Origin: Desulfobulbaceae bacterium
Lineage (GTDB): Bacteria > Bacteroidota > Ignavibacteria > Kapaibacteriales > UBA2268
NCBI GenBank assembly: GCA_018335795.1
Contig: JAGXRP010000034.1
Span: 1-64,000, forward strand
Direction of reading: 5' to 3'
DNA: 64,000 nt
Position 1 is the first letter of the stretch, and every line of letters begins with the position of its first letter. This document shows positions 44,227 through 53,445 of this stretch, piece by piece. A program made the translations under genes and the position numbers. The notes under the pieces were generated by a model, which saw nothing but the letters and a program-made list of their open reading frames with translations, was not told the DNA's origin and searched no databases.

Positions 44227-47200
44227 ATGGAATATAAATTCGACTCGATTGCTAATTCACTTAAAAAGGCATATCTTAAACAAGATATAATTCAATCAGA
44301 TTTTGACCGATTCATATTGGCACTTGAAGATTTCTTCAAAAAACATAATCCAACAGAAAGTGAAGAGCATCAAAAGAATAATGTCGTTGAGTTTCTGAAA
44401 AAAGCATTTTATGAACATAGCAATCTTATCAATACCAAAGGTCGTATAGATATTGCAATTTACAATGGCAACTCCTTCAACGATACTGTCGGTGTTTTGA
44501 TTGAAGCTAAAAGCACACAAAACCGTAACGAAATGATTTCGGGATCAAAACCCGGAGCCAAAGCAATACTCGAAGCTATTTCATACTATCTCGAGGAAAG
44601 CATTACGCTTAAAAACAAAGACATAAAACACATCATCATTACTAATTCCGTAGAGTGGTATATCTTCGACGGTGCTGAATTTGAAAAGGCTTTTTACAAA
44701 AATTCGACTTTAATCCAGAATTTTACTCATCATCGTCATGACTTGTTTGGTGCCAATACAACAGAATGGTTTTATAATTATCTGCATGATAGCGTCTTGC
44801 CAAATATTGATCATTTGAATTGTACTTATTTCCGCTTGGACAAATTCAAAGATAGATTAAACAACCCCAAAAGTATTGATGAATTAATTCATGTTTTCAA
44901 AATTTTATCGCCCGAGCATCTTCTAAAAAAGCCATTTGCTAACGATAGCAATACACTTGATACTCAGTTCTATGACGAGCTATTGCATTTGTTGGGACTG
45001 GAAGAAGTTAAAGATTCCGGTAAAAAAGTTTTGATACGATTACCCGCTGATAAGCGAAATGATGGTAGTTTGTTGGAAAATACAATCAGAATTCTCAAGA
45101 TTAATAATTCAATTGAGCGCATTAAAAATCCCGAAGAATTTGGAGCTAACGAAGAAGAACAACTTTTCAGCATAGGGCTCGAACTTTGTATTACTTGGTT
45201 AAACAGAATCCTATTCCTGAAATTGCTCGAAAGTCAGCTCATCAAATACAACGATAATGATTATTCGTTCAAATTTCTTACTACAGATAAAATAAAAGAT
45301 TTCGACGAACTTAACGAACTTTTCTTCGAAGTGTTGGCTTTAAAAACTCAAGATAGAGCTTCACAGGACAAAGCGAGATTTGCAAAAATCCCCTATCTAA
45401 ATAGCTCTTTATTCGAGCAAACTAATTTAGAAAAAGAGGCCATTACTATATCTTCACTCAAAGCCAGATATACACTGCCGGTTTCCCCTGGAACTGTTCT
45501 CAAAACTATATCCGGAGATAAAAGAAACGGAGAATTGCAATTTCAGGAATATTTGTTCGAATTTTTAGATGCGTATAATTTTTCAAGTGTTAGCAAAGCC
45601 ACAATCCAACAAAACAGCAAAACTATCATCAATTCTTCGGTACTTGGATTGATTTTTGAAAAGTTAAATGGCTATAAAGATGGCTCATATTTCACACCCG
45701 GCTATATAACCATGTACATGTGCAGAGAGGCGATTACACTTGCTGTTGTAAACAAATTCAATGAAAAATACAGTTGGGGTTGCAATTCATTAGCAGATGT
45801 TTATAACAATCTCGAGAAAAATGCCAAAAAACTGCTTGAATACAACGCGCTGATTAATTCGATACGTCTGGTGGATCCTGCAGTCGGCTCGGGGCATTTT
45901 CTTGTGTCTGCACTTAATGAATTTATCAATATAAAATTCGAATTAGGTATTTTGGTGGATAAGCAAGGCAAAAGACTCAAAGATTACAAATTCTTCGTAG
46001 AAAATGACGAACTTATTATTCTCGATGACAATGACCATGTTTTTTCGTACCTTTCTCCTGAAAAAGTAAGCGGTGCTAAGCGCGACGAACTGCAAAAAGT
46101 GCAAGAAACGATTTTTAATGAAAAGCGAACCATAATAGAAAGCTGTCTTTTTGGTGTAGATATCAACCCAAAATCTGTTTCTATTTCAAGATTGCGATTA
46201 TGGATCGAACTGCTCAAATTTATGTATTATAAGCCTAATAATGAGGGTACTTATGAACTCGAAACACTACCGAACATTGACATTAATATTAAAACCGGTA
46301 ACTCACTTATAAGCAGATTCTCGCTTAAGGACGAAGCCCGTTTAACTATTCGAGATGCAGGAATTATTCCCCAATATAAAGAAGCCGTCAACAAATATAA
46401 AAATATAAGGAATCCTATCGAAAAAAGGAAATTGCACAAGGAAATTGATAATTGCAAATCAATGCTTAAGGGAGTAATGCTTTCAAAAAGCATAACTTTG
46501 CTCAAACTTGAGGAAAAAAGACAAGAACTAAAGGCACATATATCACGATTTGGTTTGTATGACAAATTTAAAACCAAAAAAGATGAAAAAGAATTTACTG
46601 ACAAAGTCAACAAATTTACTGAAGAAATTCAGAATTTGGAAAAAGAAGTTGAGGCATTGAACAAAAATCCAATTTTTTCGAACGCATTCGAATGGCGATT
46701 CGAATTCCCTGAAATCTTGGACGACAAAGGCAATTTCATTGGTTTCGATGTTGTAATTGGCAATCCACCGTATTTTTCTATTTCAACAATGATTGCTCAA
46801 TATAAACAGTATTTCGAAAAGCAAAATTATCAAGTATTTTCTAGTACAACTGATATTTATTCCTTGTTCATTGAAAAAAGTATTGAGCTATTAAAACAAG
46901 ATGGAATTCTTTCGATTATTACCTCTAATAAATGGATGCGTGCAGGATATGGACAATTACTCAGAGATTTTCTTGCAACAAAGACAATTCCATTAATCTT
47001 AATTGACTTTGCAGGATTCAAAGTATTTGATTCAGCAACAGTTGATACTAATATTTTGATATGCAGAAATATGGTTGATTTGCAAAATGAAGTTCCTTTA
47101 TTTGCATGTAGTATTTCAGATGGTTTCCAAAGTGAATTACCTATTGTTGATTATTTTGAAAAACATAAACAATTGATGCCTAAATTAAGCAGTCAATCTT

Positions 47201-48156
47201 GGGTTATATCATCAAATACTGAACAAAGGATTAAACAAAAAATTGATGCGAAAGGGATACCTCTAAAAGCTTGGGATATTAAAATTAATTATGGTATAAA
47301 AACAGGATTCAATGAAGCATTTATAATTGACGGTAAAAAGAAAAATGAAATGGTTTTAGCAAATAAAAATAACGCTGAATTTATTAAACCATTTTTGCGT
47401 GGTCGAGACATAAAAAAGTACAAAGCGGAATTTGCTGATTTGTGGTTAATCAATATTCCTAAGGGTTTTACTATTAAGAAGATACTTGATTTACAAAAGA
47501 ACATAGTATTAGAACCCATCCCGCATTATGGATACGTTGAATATGACCCGGCGTGGGATTTCATGAAAACAAATTACCCCGAAATTGCAACTCATCTTTC
47601 TCAGTTTAGAACACAAGCCGAAAATAGGCAGGATAAAGGTGATTATTGGTGGGAATTAAGAGCATGTGCATATCTTGATGATTTTGAGAAAGACAAAATA
47701 ATCTATCCGGATATTATGAGATTACCCAAGAATAATACATCTTTTGCAAATTATCCTTTTTTCTTTCTTGACAAAGAGAAATTATTTGTTGAAGCAACTA
47801 ATTTTTTTATAGTAGGCGAAGCATTGCATTTTTTGATGTCTGTTTTATGTTCAAAATTTGGAGTTTATTCTTTCATTAATTATTACACGGGTCCTCAATT
47901 TGATGATAAAGGATTTAGGTATAAAAAGATTTACCTTGAAAAATTCCCTATCCCTCAAATCTCACAAGAAGCACAGCAGCCCTTCGTTGAATTGGTAGAT
48001 ATAATCCTTTCTAAAAAAGAGAAGGGTGAAGATACGACCACCGAAGAACGCAAGATAGACCTTATGGTTTACAAATTATACGACTTGACTTTTGAAGAAG
48101 TCCAAGTGATTGACCCGGAGTTTTCACTGAGTAAAGAAATTTATGAGAAGATTTGA
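44227..48156 (+). CDS. type IIG restriction-modification enzyme (Eco57I-like, fused nuclease and N6-adenine methyltransferase)
   Basis: A 1309-residue single-chain R-M enzyme. The N-terminal part has a PD-(D/E)xK-like nuclease site: D74 in GRIDIAIYN and E95-A-K97 in VLIEAKSTQN. The methylase has motif I VDPAVGSGHFLVSAL (about 548) and motif IV DVVIGNPPYFS (about 840), the N6-adenine type. A TaqI-like specificity region follows (about 990-1280: AWDIKINYGIKTGFNEAFII, PFLRGRDIKKY, YYTGPQFDDKGFRYKKIYLE). Such enzymes methylate one strand of an asymmetric site and cut at a distance. No separate methylase, specificity or phage-defence gene is adjacent. It sits between two REP-like hairpins, which suggests it came in as a unit. 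Confidence 0.93.
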   Translation: MEYKFDSIANSLKKAYLKQDIIQSDFDRFILALEDFFKKHNPTESEEHQKNNVVEFLKKAFYEHSNLINTKGRIDIAIYNGNSFNDTVGVLIEAKSTQNRNEMISGSKPGAKAILEAISYYLEESITLKNKDIKHIIITNSVEWYIFDGAEFEKAFYKNSTLIQNFTHHRHDLFGANTTEWFYNYLHDSVLPNIDHLNCTYFRLDKFKDRLNNPKSIDELIHVFKILSPEHLLKKPFANDSNTLDTQFYDELLHLLGLEEVKDSGKKVLIRLPADKRNDGSLLENTIRILKINNSIERIKNPEEFGANEEEQLFSIGLELCITWLNRILFLKLLESQLIKYNDNDYSFKFLTTDKIKDFDELNELFFEVLALKTQDRASQDKARFAKIPYLNSSLFEQTNLEKEAITISSLKARYTLPVSPGTVLKTISGDKRNGELQFQEYLFEFLDAYNFSSVSKATIQQNSKTIINSSVLGLIFEKLNGYKDGSYFTPGYITMYMCREAITLAVVNKFNEKYSWGCNSLADVYNNLEKNAKKLLEYNALINSIRLVDPAVGSGHFLVSALNEFINIKFELGILVDKQGKRLKDYKFFVENDELIILDDNDHVFSYLSPEKVSGAKRDELQKVQETIFNEKRTIIESCLFGVDINPKSVSISRLRLWIELLKFMYYKPNNEGTYELETLPNIDINIKTGNSLISRFSLKDEARLTIRDAGIIPQYKEAVNKYKNIRNPIEKRKLHKEIDNCKSMLKGVMLSKSITLLKLEEKRQELKAHISRFGLYDKFKTKKDEKEFTDKVNKFTEEIQNLEKEVEALNKNPIFSNAFEWRFEFPEILDDKGNFIGFDVVIGNPPYFSISTMIAQYKQYFEKQNYQVFSSTTDIYSLFIEKSIELLKQDGILSIITSNKWMRAGYGQLLRDFLATKTIPLILIDFAGFKVFDSATVDTNILICRNMVDLQNEVPLFACSISDGFQSELPIVDYFEKHKQLMPKLSSQSWVISSNTEQRIKQKIDAKGIPLKAWDIKINYGIKTGFNEAFIIDGKKKNEMVLANKNNAEFIKPFLRGRDIKKYKAEFADLWLINIPKGFTIKKILDLQKNIVLEPIPHYGYVEYDPAWDFMKTNYPEIATHLSQFRTQAENRQDKGDYWWELRACAYLDDFEKDKIIYPDIMRLPKNNTSFANYPFFFLDKEKLFVEATNFFIVGEALHFLMSVLCSKFGVYSFINYYTGPQFDDKGFRYKKIYLEKFPIPQISQEAQQPFVELVDIILSKKEKGEDTTTEERKIDLMVYKLYDLTFEEVQVIDPEFSLSKEIYEKI

Positions 48157-48193
48157 GGTGATTTCTCGTCCAATAATAAATTGACTCTCTCCA

Positions 48194-48230
48194 CCCACGA
48201 ATAAATTCATGGGCTATGTTTGTAAACGTA
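48194..48230. repeat. REP-like hairpin with CTATGTTTGTAAACG tail, right of the R-M gene
   Basis: CCCACGAAT and ATTCATGGG pair around AA (one mismatch), followed by CTATGTTTGTAAACG. From memory, a palindrome of the type CCCACGA...TCGTGGG followed by CTATGTTTATAAA is a widespread dispersed repeat in several phyla. It lies 38 bp after the restriction gene, whose other side also has a small hairpin with an ATGTTTATA tail. Confidence 0.5.
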
Positions 48231-48249
48231 TTTTAGGACAAGAATCCCC

Positions 48250-49641
48250 CTACACCACATCCCCGAACAGTGTGCCGGAAGTTGATCTTGTGATTTTGCA
48301 AGTGATTGTTTGCCCGATTTTGTAGTTTTGCTCGTAGTTGTCGAAAATTACAACTTTGTTGGTGTCGGTTCTGCCTTGCCATTCATTTTTATTTTTTTTG
48401 CTCGTGCCTTCGATTAGGACTTCGTGAATCAAGCCATGTTCGGCTTCGTTCAATTCGCGAGAGATTTTGTTTTGTTGCTCGATGATTTCCGTCAAGCGTC
48501 TCCCTTTGACATCAGGCGTGACGTCGTCTTCCATCATATAAGCTTTAGTTTTGGAACGTGGCGAATAGTTGAACATATAAGCACCGTCGTAGCGCACTTC
48601 TGCCATCAAATCCATTGTAGCCTTGTGGTCGTCTTCGGTTTCGGTGGGGAATCCGGTAATAATATCTGTAGAAAGCGAACAATTTGGGATGAGTTCCTTG
48701 ATTTTCCTCATTCTATCCAGATAATGCTCAACTGTATAGTGACGGTTCATCATCTGCAAAATCCTGTCCGAGCCTGATTGCACAGGCAAATGGATGTAAT
48801 TGCAAATATTGTGGTGACTTGCCATTGCTTCGATTAATTCATCAGTCATATCGTAGGGGTGCGATGTTGTGTAGCGAATTCTCATTGACGGCACCGCTTT
48901 GGCACATTCGACGAGCAATTTCGCAAAGTCCACCTTATTTTCCATATCAATATAGCTGTTCACGTTTTGCCCGAGCAAGGTGACCTCTTTGTAGCCAAGT
49001 TCGTACAAATCAATCAGCTCTTTGATAACCACGGGGAATGGCTTGGAGCGCTCTCTGCCACGAGTGTAAGGCACAACGCAGTAAGTGCAGAATTTGTCGC
49101 ATCCGCGAATAATCGAAAGCCAAGCACTTATACCCTGCGTCCGCAGCGGAATGATGTCGTCATAAGTTTCGACGCGGCTTAATTTTACTGCTATCCCAAC
49201 TTCACCGTTCATTGATTGCTCAATCATTTCGGGTACTTTGCGATATTCGTCGGGACCGACCACGATTGAGACCAAATCTTGGTGACCGACGAGTTTGCCA
49301 CGTAAGCGCTCTGCCATGCAACCTAAGATTCCAACCAATAATTTCGAGTTCTGCTTGCGATAGAAGCGGAGTTGCTCGAGCCTTTTGAAGATTTTGGCTT
49401 CGGCATTGTCACGCACCGAGCAAGTGTTGAGCAAAATCACGTTGCTATTATCAATTTTATCGGTGATTCCGAAACCTGATTGGGCAAGAATTCCGGCGAC
49501 GATTTCCGAATCGTTCACGTTCATTTGGCAACCGTAGGTTTCGATATAAACGTTGAAACCATTAGTAGTTTCTGAGATTTCAACAGCTCTTGGCTTTTGT
49601 GCAGCCGATTTATTATTTAAGATTTGAATTTCTTCAATCAT
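48250..49641 (-). CDS. miaB: tRNA-2-methylthio-N6-dimethylallyladenosine synthase
   Basis: A 463-residue radical SAM methylthiotransferase that adds a methylthio group to i6A37 of tRNAs reading UNN codons. The N-terminal domain has YIETYGCQMNVNDSEIVAGI with the first cluster Cys, then LLNTCSVRDNAEAKI and LLVGILGCMAERLRG. The radical SAM motif is IRGCDKFCTYCVVPYTRGRE (CxxxCxxC). TSHPYDMTDELIEAM and HLPVQSGSDRIL are typical, and a C-terminal TRAM domain ends the protein. The start ATG overlaps the stop of the DoxX gene by 1 nt (TAATG), so translation is coupled. Confidence 0.97.
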   Translation of the reverse strand: MIEEIQILNNKSAAQKPRAVEISETTNGFNVYIETYGCQMNVNDSEIVAGILAQSGFGITDKIDNSNVILLNTCSVRDNAEAKIFKRLEQLRFYRKQNSKLLVGILGCMAERLRGKLVGHQDLVSIVVGPDEYRKVPEMIEQSMNGEVGIAVKLSRVETYDDIIPLRTQGISAWLSIIRGCDKFCTYCVVPYTRGRERSKPFPVVIKELIDLYELGYKEVTLLGQNVNSYIDMENKVDFAKLLVECAKAVPSMRIRYTTSHPYDMTDELIEAMASHHNICNYIHLPVQSGSDRILQMMNRHYTVEHYLDRMRKIKELIPNCSLSTDIITGFPTETEDDHKATMDLMAEVRYDGAYMFNYSPRSKTKAYMMEDDVTPDVKGRRLTEIIEQQNKISRELNEAEHGLIHEVLIEGTSKKNKNEWQGRTDTNKVVIFDNYEQNYKIGQTITCKITRSTSGTLFGDVV

Positions 49642-50054
49642 TATTTTTTCCTGATTTTATCTATACTGTAATTACCCGGACCTGCTATAAGCAACCCGAG
49701 GAAAATAATTGAAACTTCGAGCGGATGTGCAAATCCCAAAAATCCGTCCGATATATTGATTTTATAAATTAAGGCAACGAGAATGGTGGACCATAAAAAG
49801 AACACAACAGGCAAATGAAAAAGTCCGAATATAAGAAGCAAGCCGCCGAGTGTTTCGATTAAACCTGCCAAGAACCCGAAAGTCGTGTGTCCCCAAGTGA
49901 TGCCCAAGTAATTCAAAGCACTGCCGACAGATTCCCATTTTTCAGCGCCACCAATGAGTTTCGGATAACCGTGAAAAATCATAGCCAATCCCATGCCCAC
50001 TCTCACGATGAGCAAGCCTAAGTGCATACTTTTTTCTGTATATAAATCTTTCAT
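49641..50054 (-). CDS. DoxX family membrane protein
   Basis: The open frame reaches far upstream, across the start of another gene, but the family starts near MKDLYTEKSMHLGLLIVRVG, so I use the ATG at 50054 (ACGGATATTTC upstream), giving 137 residues. Four transmembrane helices are visible. Typical DoxX features are GLAMIFHGYPKLIGG and FGFLAGLIETLGGLLLIFGL. DoxX proteins are small membrane proteins linked to redox balance in some bacteria; the precise role here is unknown. Its stop overlaps the miaB start. Confidence 0.85.
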   Translation of the reverse strand: MKDLYTEKSMHLGLLIVRVGMGLAMIFHGYPKLIGGAEKWESVGSALNYLGITWGHTTFGFLAGLIETLGGLLLIFGLFHLPVVFFLWSTILVALIYKINISDGFLGFAHPLEVSIIFLGLLIAGPGNYSIDKIRKK

Positions 50055-50139
50055 GAAATATCCGTTAAACATTTTGTAATTAAATGTAAACGAATATTTT
50101 GCATAATTCATTTGAAATGAAATTCTTGCGGAGATATTT

Positions 50140-51252
50140 TTATCTGAGTAAGCTCTCAATGCCTTTACACTCGTGCTCCAAAGTGTACCTCGATTTGGCA
50201 TAATCGTACGCTTCATCGGCTCGGGATATGAAGGTTGCTCTGTCTCGCACGAACTCCTGCATAGCCGCTGCCAAATCTTCGACATTGTGCGGTTTGAACA
50301 ATCTGCCGTATTGTCCTTTTTGAGTAAGTTCGAGAGTGCCTCCATTAGCACTTGCGATTACAGGCAATTTCGACAAAAATGCTTCAACTGTTACCATTCC
50401 GTAAGCTTCCGAACTCGACGCCAAAATAAAACAATCAACAGCATTCATCACATTCCCGACATTTTTTTCAAAATCGGTAATTGTCACTCTGTCGCTTAGA
50501 TTTTTCTCATCAATAAATTGCAACAGTTGATTGTAATATTCTTCGCCTTCTCCAACAGTTTTCTCACCAACAATTAGCAACTTTATGCTCTTTTCGTGCT
50601 TAATTTTATCAAATGCCCGCAGAATTGTCAATTGTCCCTTTTGACTGTCAATCCTGCCGATGATGCAAAAAACAATATCATTTTCTGTGAATCCGAACTT
50701 TTTGCGATACTCTTCTCGTGAGATTTGCGGTTTGATTTTTTCCGTATCAACGCCGAGTGGAATGATGCGGATTTGGTCTTCTCGAACTGTGCTAAGCCGC
50801 AATACGTCATCGGCAAGCAATTGCAAAGGTGAGACCCAGTAATCAACTTGCGAATAGCGAATCCGATGGAAAATATCTTTTTTTCGGCGACCGATGTGCA
50901 TTTGTTGTTGGTAAATCAGATTCAATTGCTGATTGATGAGCTTCGTGTTAGCAAGCAAGCTCAAATCAGGATGAAAACTTGTTATAATATTTTTGCAAGT
51001 AATCATCTTCAGTCTAAAAGCCAATCTCCAAGCATTAAAAAAATCGAAATATTTCATGTAATTTGGCAAAATCATCAACGGAATCGCCAATTCTCGACAT
51101 TGTTGGGCGATAGATGAATCTGCTTTGGCGAATACAACTATTGAATTGCCCCGTTTAATGAGTTCCGAAGCCAATTTGACCGTATTAAACTCTAAGCCAC
51201 CCCGACCGTATGAACCACAAACTATCGCCGTATCGTATTTATTTTTGTTCAA
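50140..51252 (-). CDS. family 4 glycosyltransferase (GT-B fold)
   Basis: About 370 residues. No ATG suits the start: TTG at 51252 (LNKNKYDTAIVCGSYG) places the first beta strand near the N-terminus as in the family, while TTG at 51291 would add 13 residues; neither has a clear ribosome site. The N-terminal half has GRGGLEFNTVKLASELIKRG (acceptor side). The C-terminal half has VFCIIGRIDSQKGQLTILRA, then SEAYGMVTVEAFLSKLPVIA (the E-x7-E donor site) and ANGGTLELTQKGQYGRLF. It transfers a sugar from a nucleotide donor, probably to a surface glycan or lipid. It is the first gene of a minus-strand group (GT, DoxX, MiaB) and is divergent from the flavoprotein at 51323. Confidence 0.88.
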   Translation of the reverse strand: MNKNKYDTAIVCGSYGRGGLEFNTVKLASELIKRGNSIVVFAKADSSIAQQCRELAIPLMILPNYMKYFDFFNAWRLAFRLKMITCKNIITSFHPDLSLLANTKLINQQLNLIYQQQMHIGRRKKDIFHRIRYSQVDYWVSPLQLLADDVLRLSTVREDQIRIIPLGVDTEKIKPQISREEYRKKFGFTENDIVFCIIGRIDSQKGQLTILRAFDKIKHEKSIKLLIVGEKTVGEGEEYYNQLLQFIDEKNLSDRVTITDFEKNVGNVMNAVDCFILASSSEAYGMVTVEAFLSKLPVIASANGGTLELTQKGQYGRLFKPHNVEDLAAAMQEFVRDRATFISRADEAYDYAKSRYTLEHECKGIESLLR

Positions 51253-51322
51253 ATTGTATTTGTATCGAAAAATTATTAATATTTGTAACAAAGGTAAGAA
51301 TAATTTATGAAAAATCTTCTTT

Positions 51323-52456
51323 ATGCTTGATTATGATGTCATAATAATTGGTGCAGGTGTCGTCGGATTGGCTTGTGCAGCGAAATTATCCGAGCGACAC
51401 AGCGTTTTGGTGCTCGAGCGGCACAGCAGTTTCGGGCAGGAAACAAGCTCGCGGAATAGCGAAGTCATTCATGCGGGGATTTACTATCTGCCGGGTTCGC
51501 TCAAAGCCAAACTTTGCGTCGCCGGTAAAGAGATGCTCTACGATTGGTGCCAAAATCACAATGTAAATTTCAAACGGCTCGGGAAATTTATCGTTGCTCA
51601 TGATGAAAATGAAATTCGAAAATTGGAAAAATTGGCTCAAAATGCCCTAAAAAATGGTGTAAATGATTTGGAGATGATGAATTCGGAGCATTTTAAGGAA
51701 ATCGAAGCAAATGTTTTTGCAGTGGCTGCATTATGGTCGCCTTCCACGGGGATTGTTGATTCTCATGGATTGATGAAAAGCCTTTACAATGAAGCAATCA
51801 AAAACAGCTGCGATTTTGCGTTTCATCATGAAGTGATGCAAATCAAAAAGCTCGCTGAAGGGTATGCGGTTGTTGCAAATTGTACGGGAGACAGTTTTGA
51901 AGTGAGTACGAAATTTGTTGTAAACGCTGCAGGGCTCGACGCTGATACAATTGCAGCAAGAGCAGGAATTGATATTCAAAAGTCAGATTATTCGCTGCAC
52001 TATTGCAAAGGGCATTATTTCAGGCTCAATCATTCAAAATCCGGATTGATTAAGCATTTGATATATCCCGTTCCGCCCGAAAAACACGAAGGAGTGGGTA
52101 TCCATGCCACAATTGACCTTGATGGAGCAGTCAAATTCGGTCCCGATATTCATTATCTCGATGAAAGAAAATGCGATTACAATGTTACTGATGAATTAAT
52201 CGAAAAATTTTACAAAAGCGTCGCAAGATATTTGCCTTCCTTACAACTTAGCGATTTATCGCCCGACCAATCAGGAATTCGCCCAAAACTTCAGCCCATA
52301 GGAGGTGATTTCAGAGATTTTGTTATTTGCGACGAGAAGGATAAAAATTTGCCCGGATTTATAAATTTGATTGGGATAGAATCTCCTGGATTGACAGCTT
52401 GTTTGGCTATTGGCAAATACGTCGAGAAACTGCTGTCGCCTTATTCGCCGGAGTAA
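51323..52456 (+). CDS. lhgO: FAD-dependent oxidoreductase, L-2-hydroxyglutarate oxidase-like
   Basis: A 377-residue DAO-family flavoprotein. The FAD-binding motif IIIGAGVVGLACAAKL starts at about residue 7, followed by VLVLERHSSFGQETSSRNSE and VIHAGIYYLPGSLKAKLC, a stretch typical of L-2-hydroxyglutarate oxidases/dehydrogenases. Further on are LWSPSTGIVDSHGLMKSL and FVVNAAGLDADTIAARAGID, with DQSGIRPKLQPIG and IGIESPGLTACLAIGK near the end. The family oxidises L-2-hydroxyglutarate to 2-oxoglutarate. The 3' end overlaps the convergent MltB-like gene by 16 bp. The symbol is by similarity of motifs only. Confidence 0.85.
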   Translation: MLDYDVIIIGAGVVGLACAAKLSERHSVLVLERHSSFGQETSSRNSEVIHAGIYYLPGSLKAKLCVAGKEMLYDWCQNHNVNFKRLGKFIVAHDENEIRKLEKLAQNALKNGVNDLEMMNSEHFKEIEANVFAVAALWSPSTGIVDSHGLMKSLYNEAIKNSCDFAFHHEVMQIKKLAEGYAVVANCTGDSFEVSTKFVVNAAGLDADTIAARAGIDIQKSDYSLHYCKGHYFRLNHSKSGLIKHLIYPVPPEKHEGVGIHATIDLDGAVKFGPDIHYLDERKCDYNVTDELIEKFYKSVARYLPSLQLSDLSPDQSGIRPKLQPIGGDFRDFVICDEKDKNLPGFINLIGIESPGLTACLAIGKYVEKLLSPYSPE

Positions 52457-53376
52457 TCTGAATCACCGAATTGCGAAGCTGCCAAATCGGCAAGTTTCAA
52501 AACTGCATCAACATATGCACTCGAGTTATTATAATGGAAAACAGCGGCACGTCTTTGTTCTTGCTCAATTCCCCATCCGTTAGCAACGAGATAGTTAGCT
52601 ACAGAAAAGATTGCGTCTTCTGTATTGAACAAATCAATTATACCATCGCCATTGCCGTCCACAGCCCATGATACGAAACTGCTCGGCAAAAACTGCGAGA
52701 TGCCGAATGCACCTGCCCACGAACCTTTAATATCTAAAATAGGGTTTGGAAGGAGTGTGTTAACTTTTTCCATTGCAAGTAATTGGTCAATAGCCCAATT
52801 TGCCTTCTTATCGGAACGTTGGAGAATCTTGGTTTTTAACTCCTCAAATTCTTCATCGTTACCTTTGAAGGTGCTTTTCAGATTTTCGATATTCAATTCA
52901 ATGTATTCAGGTTGGTTGCACATTGCGGTGCTCAGATAAACACTTGCTATATGATGATTTCCAAGATATGAGCCATGGCGAGTTTCAATCCACAAAATTG
53001 ATGCGATTACTTCTTTGGGGACGCCATATTGCAATTCTGCGAGTTGTAAAGTTGCCGCATTTTCATCAAGGAATTTGACAGTGTTGCCAACGGAACGATT
53101 GTTATAATGTGAACTGTAATCAGCTTTGGTCAAAAATCCTGTGACATTGATTTTGACATACTTTTCATCGAATTGAGTCCGAGTGTCATAAATCATTTCA
53201 TTTAGGAAATTAGTATCAATTCCGCGTGGGATTAGAATTTCGACAATCGGCTTGAAAAAATCGGCTTTGGATAATTCTTTGTCGGCAAAATTAGTCGAAA
53301 ACATAATTTTAGACGATGATAGTACTAATAAAAGTGCTATCATAGCTATTGTAATATATTTTCTTTTACCAAACAT
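52441..53376 (-). CDS. MltB-like lytic murein transglycosylase
   Basis: A 311-residue protein with an N-terminal signal or anchor segment (about 8-27). It fits the SLT domain 2 (MltB) family, which cleaves peptidoglycan to 1,6-anhydro ends in the periplasm. The catalytic Glu is E131 in SILWIETRHGSYLG (MltB form ETxxG), and the substrate groove has AGAFGISQFLPSSFVSWAVD, then GNGDGIIDLFNTEDAIFSVA and NYLVANGWG. No lipobox Cys is seen, unlike E. coli MltB, so it may be soluble or anchored by the N-terminal helix. It is convergent with the flavoprotein gene. Confidence 0.9.
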   Translation of the reverse strand: MFGKRKYITIAMIALLLVLSSSKIMFSTNFADKELSKADFFKPIVEILIPRGIDTNFLNEMIYDTRTQFDEKYVKINVTGFLTKADYSSHYNNRSVGNTVKFLDENAATLQLAELQYGVPKEVIASILWIETRHGSYLGNHHIASVYLSTAMCNQPEYIELNIENLKSTFKGNDEEFEELKTKILQRSDKKANWAIDQLLAMEKVNTLLPNPILDIKGSWAGAFGISQFLPSSFVSWAVDGNGDGIIDLFNTEDAIFSVANYLVANGWGIEQEQRRAAVFHYNNSSAYVDAVLKLADLAASQFGDSDYSGE

Positions 53377-53445
53377 TTTTTCGTTTTTATGCTATTATCT
53401 ATAGTATATATACCATAAACGAATGAAAAGTTACAAAGTTTTCAT

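Noticed and set aside
44227-48156. BREX PglX methylase
   Set aside because: Size is similar, but an N-terminal nuclease motif (VLIEAKS) is present and no other BREX genes are nearby; a stand-alone type IIG enzyme fits better.
50054-50351. Long N-terminal extension of the DoxX protein
   Set aside because: It would overlap the glycosyltransferase gene and has no family likeness; the ATG at 50054 gives a normal DoxX.
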